This document shows positions 8,264-15,851 of a DNA stretch of 31,448 nucleotides, piece by piece. Both the position numbers and the translations under genes were made by a program. Source of the stretch: a virus. Below the pieces are notes generated by a model. It was not told where the DNA came from and did no database searches. It saw nothing but the letters and a program-made list of their open reading frames with translations. The stretch covers positions 1 through 31,448 of IMG/VR virus record IMGVR_UViG_3300005265_000857; one strand, 5' to 3'. Positions within the stretch are counted from its first letter, which is position 1, and the number at the start of each line of letters is the position of its first letter.

Positions 8264-8983
8264 TTACAATATAGAGTAAATACCCTCGCTGTAGGGCTCG
8301 GGTTTTGACTTAGATGCAATCTTCCCAAAATCGTCTACCAACTGTATATCAATAGCTTTATTAAGTACTTCGAGGTTATCTTCCTTTTCTAACTCAGCCA
8401 TCTTATCGAAAAAAGAATCCTGACTAATAAGCCCTTTAGAGACCATTTTTTGAGCTAATTTAATAGCCTGGTCTCGTTTGCGATAGGCTTTTAGTTCTTT
8501 AGAAACCTTACGCAAGTATGCACTAGTTTTAGCAAGTTGGCCATTGCTAGAGTAGTAGTTACGAAGCAACATATCCCGTATATAGCTGGCAGCATTTCTG
8601 GCTCCCATACCATAATACTCTTTAGCAATATCGTACATTTGTCTTTCTTGCTCATTCTTATGTAGTTGTTTGCCTATCAGAAATCCTGCACCAGTTGTAG
8701 CTGCAGCTGTCGGTATCCAGAATTTCGGACTGCTAAGCAAGGTAACAATATTTTTCGCTAATGGAGATGCTGCTATTTTATCTGCAATCTTATCCATCTC
8801 CTCAAAAGCATCCGCCAAACTTTCTAGTGTCAAATCTGCATCAGGGGTCTGTTCTGCCTCTTTTTCGATAGCAGGCTTCTTTGGAACTAAGCCTAAAGAT
8901 GGACCGAGTTCTTTAAGTTGTACTACAGATTCCTCGTTGGCTTCTTTAACTAAACCTGCAATTATATCTTTTATTTTTGGCAT
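8264..8983 (-). CDS. head-associated protein with one hydrophobic segment
   Basis: This 239-residue protein lies between the putative scaffold/internal protein and the decoration gene. It has an acidic N-terminal 70 residues, a hydrophobic Gly/Ala segment at about 88-104 (FWIPTAAATTGAGFLIG), and a basic helical C-terminal half. It contains seven copies of a short Phi-x-K-x-A/S motif (LVKEA, IEKEA, MDKIA, LAKTS, LRKVS, FDKMA, FGKIA), far more than expected by chance. A scaffold, an internal head protein or an ejected protein are all possible. The start has only a weak AAGGGG ribosome site. No family was recognised. Confidence 0.6.
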   Translation of the reverse strand: MPKIKDIIAGLVKEANEESVVQLKELGPSLGLVPKKPAIEKEAEQTPDADLTLESLADAFEEMDKIADKIAASPLAKNIVTLLSSPKFWIPTAAATTGAGFLIGKQLHKNEQERQMYDIAKEYYGMGARNAASYIRDMLLRNYYSSNGQLAKTSAYLRKVSKELKAYRKRDQAIKLAQKMVSKGLISQDSFFDKMAELEKEDNLEVLNKAIDIQLVDDFGKIASKSKPEPYSEGIYSIL

Positions 8984-8998
8984 ATTCAGCCCCTTTGT

Positions 8999-10009
8999 TT
9001 ATGACTGTGCACTTTCTATAGCAGCCTGGGCAACTACTTTAGCTGCTTCCTCTGGATCCTGAGCCTGAACTATGGCCTTAGCTGCTTCCTCTGGGTTCTC
9101 TTTTACTGTATCAACAAGCGTTGCAGCCGCTTCTGTTGGATCAACTCCCACTTCACTCATACCCTGAAGTGCTGCATCTGCAGCTTCCACGGCTGCCTGG
9201 GAATCTTCATCCTGAGGTGCATTAACAGGAACATCCACTCCCGCTTCTTTAGCCGCTTCTAGAATCTGAGATATATAACCCCATGCAGCAACCTTACCTA
9301 GCCATTCAGCTTCTGGATCTTCTATTTCAGCTTTTTTTGATCTAAGTTTTTTATATCCCAAATAACCACCATAGCCTGCCCCAGCTACACCTAAAGGAAT
9401 ACCAATTAGACGAGCTGCTGATCCTGGCTCAGCTTTCATGCCGCCAAATACTCCCTTAAGGGCTGATTTAAATTTCCCAGTAGGTGTTGTTCTTGATAAC
9501 CCGTATATATCTTTAACAGCTTGAGTATACCTTTGGGCGTGTAGTTTCTTTACCAACCAATCTACCATCTTTTTTATGGAATCTTTCGCTCCGGCAGTTT
9601 TTTCTAAGTCACCGTTTAACAAATCCTCTATGGCCTGTGCTCTACCTTCTAAAGTTGCAAGTGCAACTTTTTCCATAAGCTCGTCTGTAAATTCAAAATT
9701 GGCGGTTTTAACTACTCCATCATATTCCTCAGGTTTATGCTGTCCCGCAAGAATTTCGTTAGCCAATTTAACGATACTCTCGTCAGTGTACTCATTTCTG
9801 AGTTCCTTAGCTAATGCTTTGATTTGTGCTTCTTTGGTCATTGTGCCTCCTTTAATATTATTTTTAGGATCCCCACCTGCCACATCTTCCCCTAGAGAAC
9901 GTGCAATTTTCTCTATTTGTTCTTGAGTGAAAACTTCTTCTTCTTCTTCAGCCTGCTTATTTTCTTCATTTAAATTCAGAAGAAGTTCTTCAAGTGTTTG
10001 TTTGGGCAT
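8999..10009 (-). CDS. putative scaffold or internal head protein with nested start
   Basis: A 336-residue protein with AGGAGGTTAGAT before ATG. The first 40 residues contain a run of glutamates. Residues about 57-180 are helical and charged. Residues 198-220 are a Gly-rich hydrophobic segment (ARLIGIPLGVAGAGYGGYLG). The C-terminus is Ala/Glu-rich with three degenerate repeats (PTEAAATLVDTVKEN, PEEAAKAIVQAQD, PEEAAKVVAQAA). A second complete start (AAAGGAGG, four bases, ATG) occurs in frame at residue 57. Helical, charged content and a position just before decoration and capsid genes suggest scaffolding or core function. It carries seven K-x-A/S motifs such as LEKTA and VVKTA. Family not recognised. 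Confidence 0.65.
   Translation of the reverse strand: MPKQTLEELLLNLNEENKQAEEEEEVFTQEQIEKIARSLGEDVAGGDPKNNIKGGTMTKEAQIKALAKELRNEYTDESIVKLANEILAGQHKPEEYDGVVKTANFEFTDELMEKVALATLEGRAQAIEDLLNGDLEKTAGAKDSIKKMVDWLVKKLHAQRYTQAVKDIYGLSRTTPTGKFKSALKGVFGGMKAEPGSAARLIGIPLGVAGAGYGGYLGYKKLRSKKAEIEDPEAEWLGKVAAWGYISQILEAAKEAGVDVPVNAPQDEDSQAAVEAADAALQGMSEVGVDPTEAAATLVDTVKENPEEAAKAIVQAQDPEEAAKVVAQAAIESAQS
9839..9853 (-). promoter_or_regulatory. internal ribosome site and in-frame ATG
   Basis: Reading the minus strand, AAAGGAGG at 9853-9846 is followed after CACA by ATG at 9841-9839. This is as strong as the primary starts nearby, yet lies inside the 336-aa gene in the same frame. It should give a second product of 280 residues lacking the acidic N-terminus. 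Confidence 0.75.
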
Positions 10010-10038
10010 ATCTAACCTCCTTTGATTTTAGTTTATAT

Positions 10039-10070
10039 ATTATAGTTATTTATAAAAAAATTTAAAGCAA
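10039..10070 (-). promoter_or_regulatory. candidate promoter before the head-gene group
   Basis: The 66-base gap upstream of the 336-aa gene is almost pure A/T and contains CTATAAT at 10045-10039. A possible -35 TTGCTT at 10070-10065 is separated by 20 bases, which is too long for a standard site. It could supply extra transcription of the capsid genes. Confidence 0.45.
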
Positions 10071-10075
10071 AAAAT

Positions 10076-11755
10076 TCAATGGAGTACACTTTTAACGTAA
10101 TGTAAAAGGCTTGGTGCAGCAATCAGAGATCCTGTAATTGCTGGATGTCGTTTCACAATTTTAAGCAAGGGATTAGTATTGTACCCTTGCTGTTCTCTGG
10201 CCATTAGGTAGCCCGACCCGAGGTAAGCCGCCGGCAATGCTGTTGTCCCTATCAAAAAAGATGGGTGTTTAATACCGTATCTAGCCATACTACCTGCAGT
10301 GTGAAATGTTGTATGCAATAAGCTACCCAAACCTGAAGTTTTTTCAATCGGAACATTTGGCCAATAGCGTCTTGATGGTGGTTCATTTTCCATCGCATTA
10401 ACTAAAGCTGCTCCCCCTAGTATAGCAGGAATAAACCATATATTAGCTTTTACGAACTTTGGAAAGTACTTATTTAGATCTAAACCTTTACTTTTGAAGA
10501 TTGACATGGCTCCGGCGAAGAATGCAGCTAAAGGCAAGATGCTATTTTGCACTGGTGATGGCAATTCTACCGGTGGAATATACACGTTTTGTTGCGACGT
10601 TTTAGATAACCTGTACTCTAAATGTTTACCAAAAATACTACGGGAAGGAATATAATCATATAGAACTCTACAAATATTATAATCTACATCGTTGGGCCCA
10701 AAATCCATAGGTTCTATATGTCGGTAATTTTCGTTAAACATAAAGTCGTTATCGTTCATATATCTAGTAATGTCAGGATCATTAACCTTGTTGAGTATAA
10801 TAGACTGTAGCTCTGTAGGTTTGGGCTGCATTCCCATAATAAAAAAACTTGCCAGAACTTTTCTGAGTGGGTATCTGCTAATAAAATCTATATCATTTTG
10901 TGGAATTTCGGGCTCAATAAGTTTTAGTTTAATAATATTTTCTATGACCTCACCGGGCACTTCTTTATCAATGTCACTAGATTTCCTTAACAAACCGTAT
11001 TTAAAAATAGGCGAAGCATATTTTTTTATAGGAATTGTTTCTTTATGTGCAACTTTCGTTAGGACTCTTCCTACCTTCCAAGCTGGTAGCAAAACAAATG
11101 ATATATCATCAAAACGGGGTTTTGTGTTTAGGGCGCATATTAATTTACCGTCAGGAGTAATCTCGTTCATATGATTTTTAAGGTGGTCGCAGTACTCCGC
11201 CCTTGTCTTGGACATATGACCACATATAGAGCAAATATCAAAAGGTACCTTGCACCCCATAGAAACAGAAATCACATAGCCCTCTTGAATCCTCTCTACA
11301 ATATCCCTGGCTCTATCTTTTATAACACGTATAACCAAGAGTACCCTGTGCATCTTGTGATCGTATACAGACTTAACAACATCACCATAGTTGTTTTCTC
11401 TATTTTGTTTCTGGTGATGTCTAAATACCTTTGCGTATAGTTCGAATGTTTTATAACGAGGAACAGGAGGATTACCATCTCTAGTTTCATCAATTGATTG
11501 TACCTCCAATAAGCTTTTCTCAGGAAAAGCATCACCATTAAGGTTGGATCCATAATATTCATATGCTCCAACTGCATTAACTAAAAGATACATGAGTCCC
11601 GGATCGGGAGTAATATTTGCAATGAATTGTCTTAATTCCCGAGGGTAATTATCTAGATAAGCAAACTTACTTAACTCATAAGGATCTGTATCTATAACCT
11701 TGACGTTAGGTTCCCCGTTACTATCAAATACATCTATTTTGATTAGTTTTTCCAT
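10076..11755 (-). CDS. prohead maturation protease with zinc motif and hydrophobic C-terminal extension
   Basis: This 559-residue protein begins with a prohead protease-like domain (about 1-235). It has YGSNLNGDAFP, the RHHQ histidines at 113-114, M-H-R-V-LLVIRV strands, the serine segment VISVSMGC (S163/S165) and FDDISFVLLPAW. His and Ser in this order match the HK97/S78-type head protease. A CSIC (175-178) plus CDH...H (189-195) zinc motif is inserted after the serine strand. Residues 236-559 are unusual: a helical region and then about four hydrophobic segments near 404-420, 438-454, 499-515 and 539-553. LTKVA ends the protease domain, and LSKTS and IEKTS punctuate the extension, so self-cleavage is possible. 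It would cut scaffold and capsid during maturation. Confidence 0.75.
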   Translation of the reverse strand: MEKLIKIDVFDSNGEPNVKVIDTDPYELSKFAYLDNYPRELRQFIANITPDPGLMYLLVNAVGAYEYYGSNLNGDAFPEKSLLEVQSIDETRDGNPPVPRYKTFELYAKVFRHHQKQNRENNYGDVVKSVYDHKMHRVLLVIRVIKDRARDIVERIQEGYVISVSMGCKVPFDICSICGHMSKTRAEYCDHLKNHMNEITPDGKLICALNTKPRFDDISFVLLPAWKVGRVLTKVAHKETIPIKKYASPIFKYGLLRKSSDIDKEVPGEVIENIIKLKLIEPEIPQNDIDFISRYPLRKVLASFFIMGMQPKPTELQSIILNKVNDPDITRYMNDNDFMFNENYRHIEPMDFGPNDVDYNICRVLYDYIPSRSIFGKHLEYRLSKTSQQNVYIPPVELPSPVQNSILPLAAFFAGAMSIFKSKGLDLNKYFPKFVKANIWFIPAILGGAALVNAMENEPPSRRYWPNVPIEKTSGLGSLLHTTFHTAGSMARYGIKHPSFLIGTTALPAAYLGSGYLMAREQQGYNTNPLLKIVKRHPAITGSLIAAPSLLHYVKSVLH

Positions 11756-11764
11756 TTTCCCCTT

Positions 11765-12574
11765 TTAAAATCCAGTGTATATAACTTTAGGTTTGTTAGA
11801 CCCGGCAGAAGGCTCTTTAGAAGTAGGAAATACCTCCTCCATCCCAAAAACCTGTTTTCTTATATTACTAGATAAATATTCCCCTGGCAGTTTGCTAAGG
11901 GAATCTATCTGTTTAGAAATTTGACCAGTCAAAATAGAGGGAATTGATCTTGGTATGCCGCGCTCCAGATTAAGAATTGATGCTATAGTAGCAGGATCTA
12001 CTGCATCGTATTGTAGTGTCTGGCGTAACAAACTACCGAGCAAATAAGGATTAGTAGACAAATTTGGCGCAACTGATTGAATCATAGCAAGTTGTTTTTC
12101 TACTTTTTCTTGGGGATATTTATTTATATCAGGAAAAAGCTGTAAGGCCTTCTTGGCAGCCCTTTTTCTATCAATTCCGCCTATCAGCTTATCAATAAAA
12201 TGGGGAATAAAACCTGCAGCTATAGTGCCAATAATTGCTGTAGGTATTGTACCTTTCCAATGTTTTTCAGAAGTCTTCGATAAATAAGGAATGTAATTTT
12301 TAAATATTTTTCCAGGGGAAAATTGTTTCTTCTTATACGAAAATTCAGAAATCGGCCACCATAACTTCATAGCACCTTTCCCTCCTACCCGTACCAGCTT
12401 CAATAAACTACCTAGCTGGCTCGTTTTTCTTATCCCTTTCATCCTTTCAAATATACCCATGGTTATTGGATAAAAACGTTCGGATTTGGGTGTAAGATTA
12501 TACTCTTTTCTAACAATCTCTTTAGCTTTTGACCATAAATGTTCGTCTCGCGGCGTTTTAACAATAGCTGGCAT
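11765..12574 (-). CDS. basic head-associated protein of unknown function
   Basis: A 269-residue protein with AAGGAGGCGCAG-ATG. The N-terminus (TPRDEHLWSKAKEIVRKEYN, then YPITMGIFERMKG) is a helical motif I associate with several large-phage virion and portal-linked proteins. A basic middle contains a short hydrophobic stretch (TAIIGTIAAGFIPHFI, about 113-128). The C-terminal half is helical with a Ser/Pro-rich end. IRKTS and LSKTS occur at the borders of these parts. It contains no cysteine. It sits between the protease and the small Gly-rich proteins and is probably a virion protein; function is unknown. Confidence 0.6.
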   Translation of the reverse strand: MPAIVKTPRDEHLWSKAKEIVRKEYNLTPKSERFYPITMGIFERMKGIRKTSQLGSLLKLVRVGGKGAMKLWWPISEFSYKKKQFSPGKIFKNYIPYLSKTSEKHWKGTIPTAIIGTIAAGFIPHFIDKLIGGIDRKRAAKKALQLFPDINKYPQEKVEKQLAMIQSVAPNLSTNPYLLGSLLRQTLQYDAVDPATIASILNLERGIPRSIPSILTGQISKQIDSLSKLPGEYLSSNIRKQVFGMEEVFPTSKEPSAGSNKPKVIYTGF

Positions 12575-12637
12575 CTGCGCCTCCTTATTAAATCTTAGTC
12601 ATCTATCTATGACTGAAGCACATAGGGTTTCTTTGGT

Positions 12638-12991
12638 TTATCTTTTACTAAAGAATCTTCTAATTAAACTAAGCCACCGTGGGGATTTTGATACTACCTT
12701 TGTTGCTGTTGGAGGAAGACTCCCAAGCATTTTATTCCGCCTAAATAAGTTTCTATATGCCCCAGATATCCTATAAGTTTTAGCCCGTGCACGACTAAGG
12801 CGACGCAGCATCGGGATTCCCACACCTAAACCACCTGCTAATAGTCCACCCGCTGCACCCATTCCTAACCCTGAACTAAATGATCTTGGTCTAGATAAGT
12901 TATCCCCGTATCCGTAGTATCCGTAATTCTGAGCTTCCTTATTAAATACCGAGTCCAAAACTTCGTTAAGTATATCATCTCGCAAGTACAT
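12638..12991 (-). CDS. small Gly-rich membrane-like protein, paralog 1
   Basis: A 117-residue protein starting ATG after CAGGAGGCACT. The first 20 residues (MYLRDDILNEVLDSVFNKEA) match the start of the next upstream gene's product almost position for position, showing duplication. A Gly/Ala hydrophobic segment follows (about 41-62), then an Arg/Lys-rich tail. The N-terminal helix ends in FNKEA, the motif shared by the head proteins. It may be an internal or ejected membrane-active virion protein, by analogy with composition only. Confidence 0.6.
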   Translation of the reverse strand: MYLRDDILNEVLDSVFNKEAQNYGYYGYGDNLSRPRSFSSGLGMGAAGGLLAGGLGVGIPMLRRLSRARAKTYRISGAYRNLFRRNKMLGSLPPTATKVVSKSPRWLSLIRRFFSKR

Positions 12992-13043
12992 AGTGCCTCC
13001 TGGGTTTAGATTTTAATTTTTAGGATTAACATACTTTTGGGCT

Positions 13044-13406
13044 CTATTTAAACAGCTTCTTAATAATTTTAACCCAGTTTCTGGGCATTTTTGTTGTCTT
13101 TGCTGTTTGTACCTTTGTTCTCGCTTTAAGGAAATTGCTAAAAACGTCCTTGAGTTCTGCATATGCTTTCCTGTTGGTATTAAACTTTTTATATAGTTCG
13201 GTATACATTTTGCCATGCCTAGTAAGCTTGCCACGTACACGTCTAAGCTTTCGGTATAATGGTATACCTGCACCCAATGCTCCAGCAGAAGCACCAAGGC
13301 CCAAACCTAAACCCAGTGAACTGTTGGATCTATAATTCTGATCTTGGGCTTCCTTGGCAAATGCCGAGTTTAAAACTTTAGCAAGTATTTCGTCTTGCAA
13401 ATACAT
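13044..13406 (-). CDS. small Gly-rich membrane-like protein, paralog 2
   Basis: About 120 residues. I place the start at ATG 13406, four bases after GGGAGG; a TTG four codons earlier would overlap the ribosome site itself. The product begins MYLQDEILAKVLNSAFAKEA, clearly related to the neighbouring paralog. It then has a Leu/Gly repeat region (LGLGLGLGASAGALGAG) and a strongly basic helical tail ending KIIKKLFK. The two genes are adjacent, so they come from a tandem duplication. Function unknown; the shared plan is N-terminal helix with K-E-A motif, hydrophobic glycine zipper-like segment, basic tail. Confidence 0.6.
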   Translation of the reverse strand: MYLQDEILAKVLNSAFAKEAQDQNYRSNSSLGLGLGLGASAGALGAGIPLYRKLRRVRGKLTRHGKMYTELYKKFNTNRKAYAELKDVFSNFLKARTKVQTAKTTKMPRNWVKIIKKLFK

Positions 13407-13419
13407 AATACCTCCCAAA

Positions 13420-14262
13420 TTATCTTTGTTTGTATGTCTTAGTCGTGGGTTTTTTGTTAACCAATTTTTCTATCTTAGTAGGCTCTGCTGTGTACTTATA
13501 AATTTTATCCTTAAACACTGATAAAGCAGTTTGCTTTGCGGCTGATTTTCGTATATCTTTCTTTACCTTCGCCAACTCGGCTAATTTCTGCATAAACGGA
13601 TGTGATTTATTTAGTTTCCCCGATGGAACTGTTTTTGGATTAGCGCAGTAAACCTTCTGTTTCTTCCAATAGGCAATTTTATTAAAAATATACTCCAGCC
13701 CTTCTTTGTCCAGTAAATCGTAGCCCGCTTTAAGCAGTGAAGGATAAGTACCCTCAGCCATAGCAAGTTTAACCATATGCCTAATGTCGAGGTCTATACT
13801 TTCAGCTTTTTTATTCAACTTAAAAGATTCATATTTTTCCCGTTTTAATTCGTTCTCTATAGCCTTTGCGATTTTTCGTATCTGGATAATAGTTATCCTG
13901 GTCTGAGGACTTATGCGTTCATTTGTCGATTTTCCAAGAAACTCAGAAATAAGATCCGGTTTCTCTACAAATGGAATGGTTTCACCTGTAGTCGCTTCCA
14001 CATCTGGTTTAGAATTAAGCTGTTTAATAATCTCTCCCCAATCGGCCAAATCAAACTGCATTAGAGGATCAACGGGGTATAGTTGTCCCTGAGTAAGTAT
14101 ATTAGCCATTTCGCAAACCCTTTTGATCTGGTCGATATTAAGATCGTTGTCTTTGGCAAGCTGAAGGATAGACTGGTTAAGGGGTATGTTATGGTTTATA
14201 AAGTTTCCAACTGCCCGGTCCGCATACAGTTTTAAGGTTTCTCTTGGTAATTGTCTAATCAT
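13420..14262 (-). CDS. helical head-associated protein of unknown function
   Basis: About 280 residues, starting at ATG 14262 three bases after GGAGGA (a GTG at 14265 abuts that site). The N-terminal 60 residues (NQSILQLAKDNDLNIDQIKRVCEMANILTQ) form an HTH-like helical repeat that I have seen at the start of other large-phage virion proteins. The rest is lysine-rich and helical, with a YIFNKIAYWKKQKVYCANP stretch and a basic C-terminus. It has LNKKA, MVKLA, FNKIA and MQKLA motifs. It is the first gene after TerL, behind a small gap with a possible promoter. It may bind DNA or the scaffold. Confidence 0.55.
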   Translation of the reverse strand: MIRQLPRETLKLYADRAVGNFINHNIPLNQSILQLAKDNDLNIDQIKRVCEMANILTQGQLYPVDPLMQFDLADWGEIIKQLNSKPDVEATTGETIPFVEKPDLISEFLGKSTNERISPQTRITIIQIRKIAKAIENELKREKYESFKLNKKAESIDLDIRHMVKLAMAEGTYPSLLKAGYDLLDKEGLEYIFNKIAYWKKQKVYCANPKTVPSGKLNKSHPFMQKLAELAKVKKDIRKSAAKQTALSVFKDKIYKYTAEPTKIEKLVNKKPTTKTYKQR

Positions 14263-14288
14263 CACTCCTCCAGTCTGAACTTTATTTG

Positions 14289-14294
14289 ATTATA
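14289..14294 (-). promoter_or_regulatory. candidate -10 box downstream of terL
   Basis: The 71-base gap between terL and the next gene contains TTTTTGTC followed by TATAAT at 14294-14289, about 20 bases before the next ribosome site. No -35 box is evident. It shares the C before TATAAT with the gaps at 10044, 18698 and 25313. Confidence 0.4.
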
Positions 14295-14333
14295 GACAAA
14301 AATAAGTAATTATTAGGAGAAAAAATATGGAGG

Positions 14334-15851
14334 TTATATTTTTCCAAAATATTTATCAGCTGCTACCTTTGCAAATAAACAGGCATGCAATGTATCATCT
14401 GGTGCACTAGGATCATGATCGTAATACATCTGTCGTGTGCGTGAATTGACTTCTATGTGCTCGGACAGTATGTCTTTAGCGAATGGCCTAAACTTGTTCC
14501 ATATGGGGAAAAATATCTTTGCCTTTTGTATATCGTGAAAAAAATCGTCCAAGGCAAGTGTTTTTCCAATTGTATAAAAATGAGCTTCCTGGTTCCATCT
14601 AATTTTTGAATGTAAAGCAGTGCTCTCAAACATTACCCATACATTATCCCAGCCAAACGCATTCCTTAAAATATCATTTTTTGTCGCACCATAACCCCAG
14701 TCAGCAGCTATAATTAACCCATGAAATGTGCGACATTGTTTTATAATATCAGTCATCATTACAGTCGAATCTGCCCATTCTACACCATGATATCTCTTGA
14801 AATAAATATAGCGATAGTCGGTTGGAGAAACAGCCACCATAACAGCTAGAATAGTATCTGCCTTCCCGGGGAGATTGGTTCCCCAGTCAATACCAATAAA
14901 TATAGGGTAGCGAAGTACATCCGGATCAGGTGTGTCCATCCATGTGACCCTAGATAGCTCAGCTAACTGCATTTCAGTCACAGGTTTAACACCAACACCA
15001 TACGATAAAGCCAAAATAAGGTTATACACATCCTGCTCGGAATAGTTTTCCATAGTTAGAAGTAGATCTGCCCAGGAATCTGGCGATTGTTTCCAGGGTA
15101 CTATCAGTTGGCTAACCCTAAAGCCTTCAATTCTCGATGGAGATCCTGTTCTTACCCACATCCCGTCCTTGGGGTAAATCCTTTTACCGCAATATCTGCA
15201 AATTAGCCCATCCTTGCCGATATTTTTTAAATCTAGATAATTCCATCTATTACAATGTTGGCATTTTATAAAATACTCATTCCTTGTAGATTTGCTCCAC
15301 CAGTAGTCTAGTGTATTGTCTTCCCCTTTAGGCGTACCGGCATAGATGCGGTAGTGATAATTGCTATGAGAAAGTGTTTCATTTATAAGCGGTATAGTAT
15401 CTGATGGAATATCCTGTATTTCATCAATAGCATTCATATCTGCAGACAAACCTTGATAGATTTGCTTACGTGTCATAGCATAACGGAGTTTAATGGTAGA
15501 ATGATTTATAAATTTTTTAAAATATACATTTTGTCTAAACTTTAATTTTCTACCTATCCAGTAATCTTGAATAGGGGGACTATCTAAGATGGGATCAAGT
15601 TTAAGATCACTAAAGTCCTTAGCCTGGGGTTTTGTACAAGTAATGTACAGGTTGTTAAAGCCGGGCGTAGTAATCGAATTTAGTACCATTTTATTGCAAA
15701 GGGTAGTAGATTTCTCACATTGTCTACCACTACGGAGTATTATATGCTTGTATCCCCCATCATAAATAGGCAATAAATAATTCCTCCCAGATAGTGATAT
15801 AGGCTTTCCTTTAAGATATACAACATATTGCACAAGTTCCGATGGCAACAT
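14334..15851 (-). CDS. terL: terminase large subunit (packaging ATPase and nuclease)
   Basis: A 505-residue DNA-packaging motor that pumps DNA into the prohead through the portal and cuts the concatemer. The ATPase domain has Walker A SGRQCEKST (41-49), Walker B NAIDEIQD with D143/E144, and the AGT coupling motif (171-173). A zinc ribbon is inserted between the domains (CQHC 197-200, CRYC 218-221). The RNase H-like nuclease carries its three acidic positions in IDWGT (D322), AADWG (D384) and PDDTLHA (D485/486). Its ATG overlaps the stop of the upstream gene (TAATG). The length is typical for TerL. The portal is not adjacent; it lies about 12 kb away beyond the RNA polymerase gene. Confidence 0.97.
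   Translation of the reverse strand: MLPSELVQYVVYLKGKPISLSGRNYLLPIYDGGYKHIILRSGRQCEKSTTLCNKMVLNSITTPGFNNLYITCTKPQAKDFSDLKLDPILDSPPIQDYWIGRKLKFRQNVYFKKFINHSTIKLRYAMTRKQIYQGLSADMNAIDEIQDIPSDTIPLINETLSHSNYHYRIYAGTPKGEDNTLDYWWSKSTRNEYFIKCQHCNRWNYLDLKNIGKDGLICRYCGKRIYPKDGMWVRTGSPSRIEGFRVSQLIVPWKQSPDSWADLLLTMENYSEQDVYNLILALSYGVGVKPVTEMQLAELSRVTWMDTPDPDVLRYPIFIGIDWGTNLPGKADTILAVMVAVSPTDYRYIYFKRYHGVEWADSTVMMTDIIKQCRTFHGLIIAADWGYGATKNDILRNAFGWDNVWVMFESTALHSKIRWNQEAHFYTIGKTLALDDFFHDIQKAKIFFPIWNKFRPFAKDILSEHIEVNSRTRQMYYDHDPSAPDDTLHACLFAKVAADKYFGKI

Noticed and set aside
8670-9926. Two long plus-strand frames (about 130 and 116 codons) opposite the 239- and 336-aa genes
   Set aside because: They mirror Ala/Glu-rich helical coding sequence; the minus-strand genes have better starts, operon position and motif content.
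12598-12613. GTCAT-CTATCT-ATGAC hairpin in the gap before the 269-aa gene
   Set aside because: Five-bp stem without T-run; too weak to call a terminator or operator.
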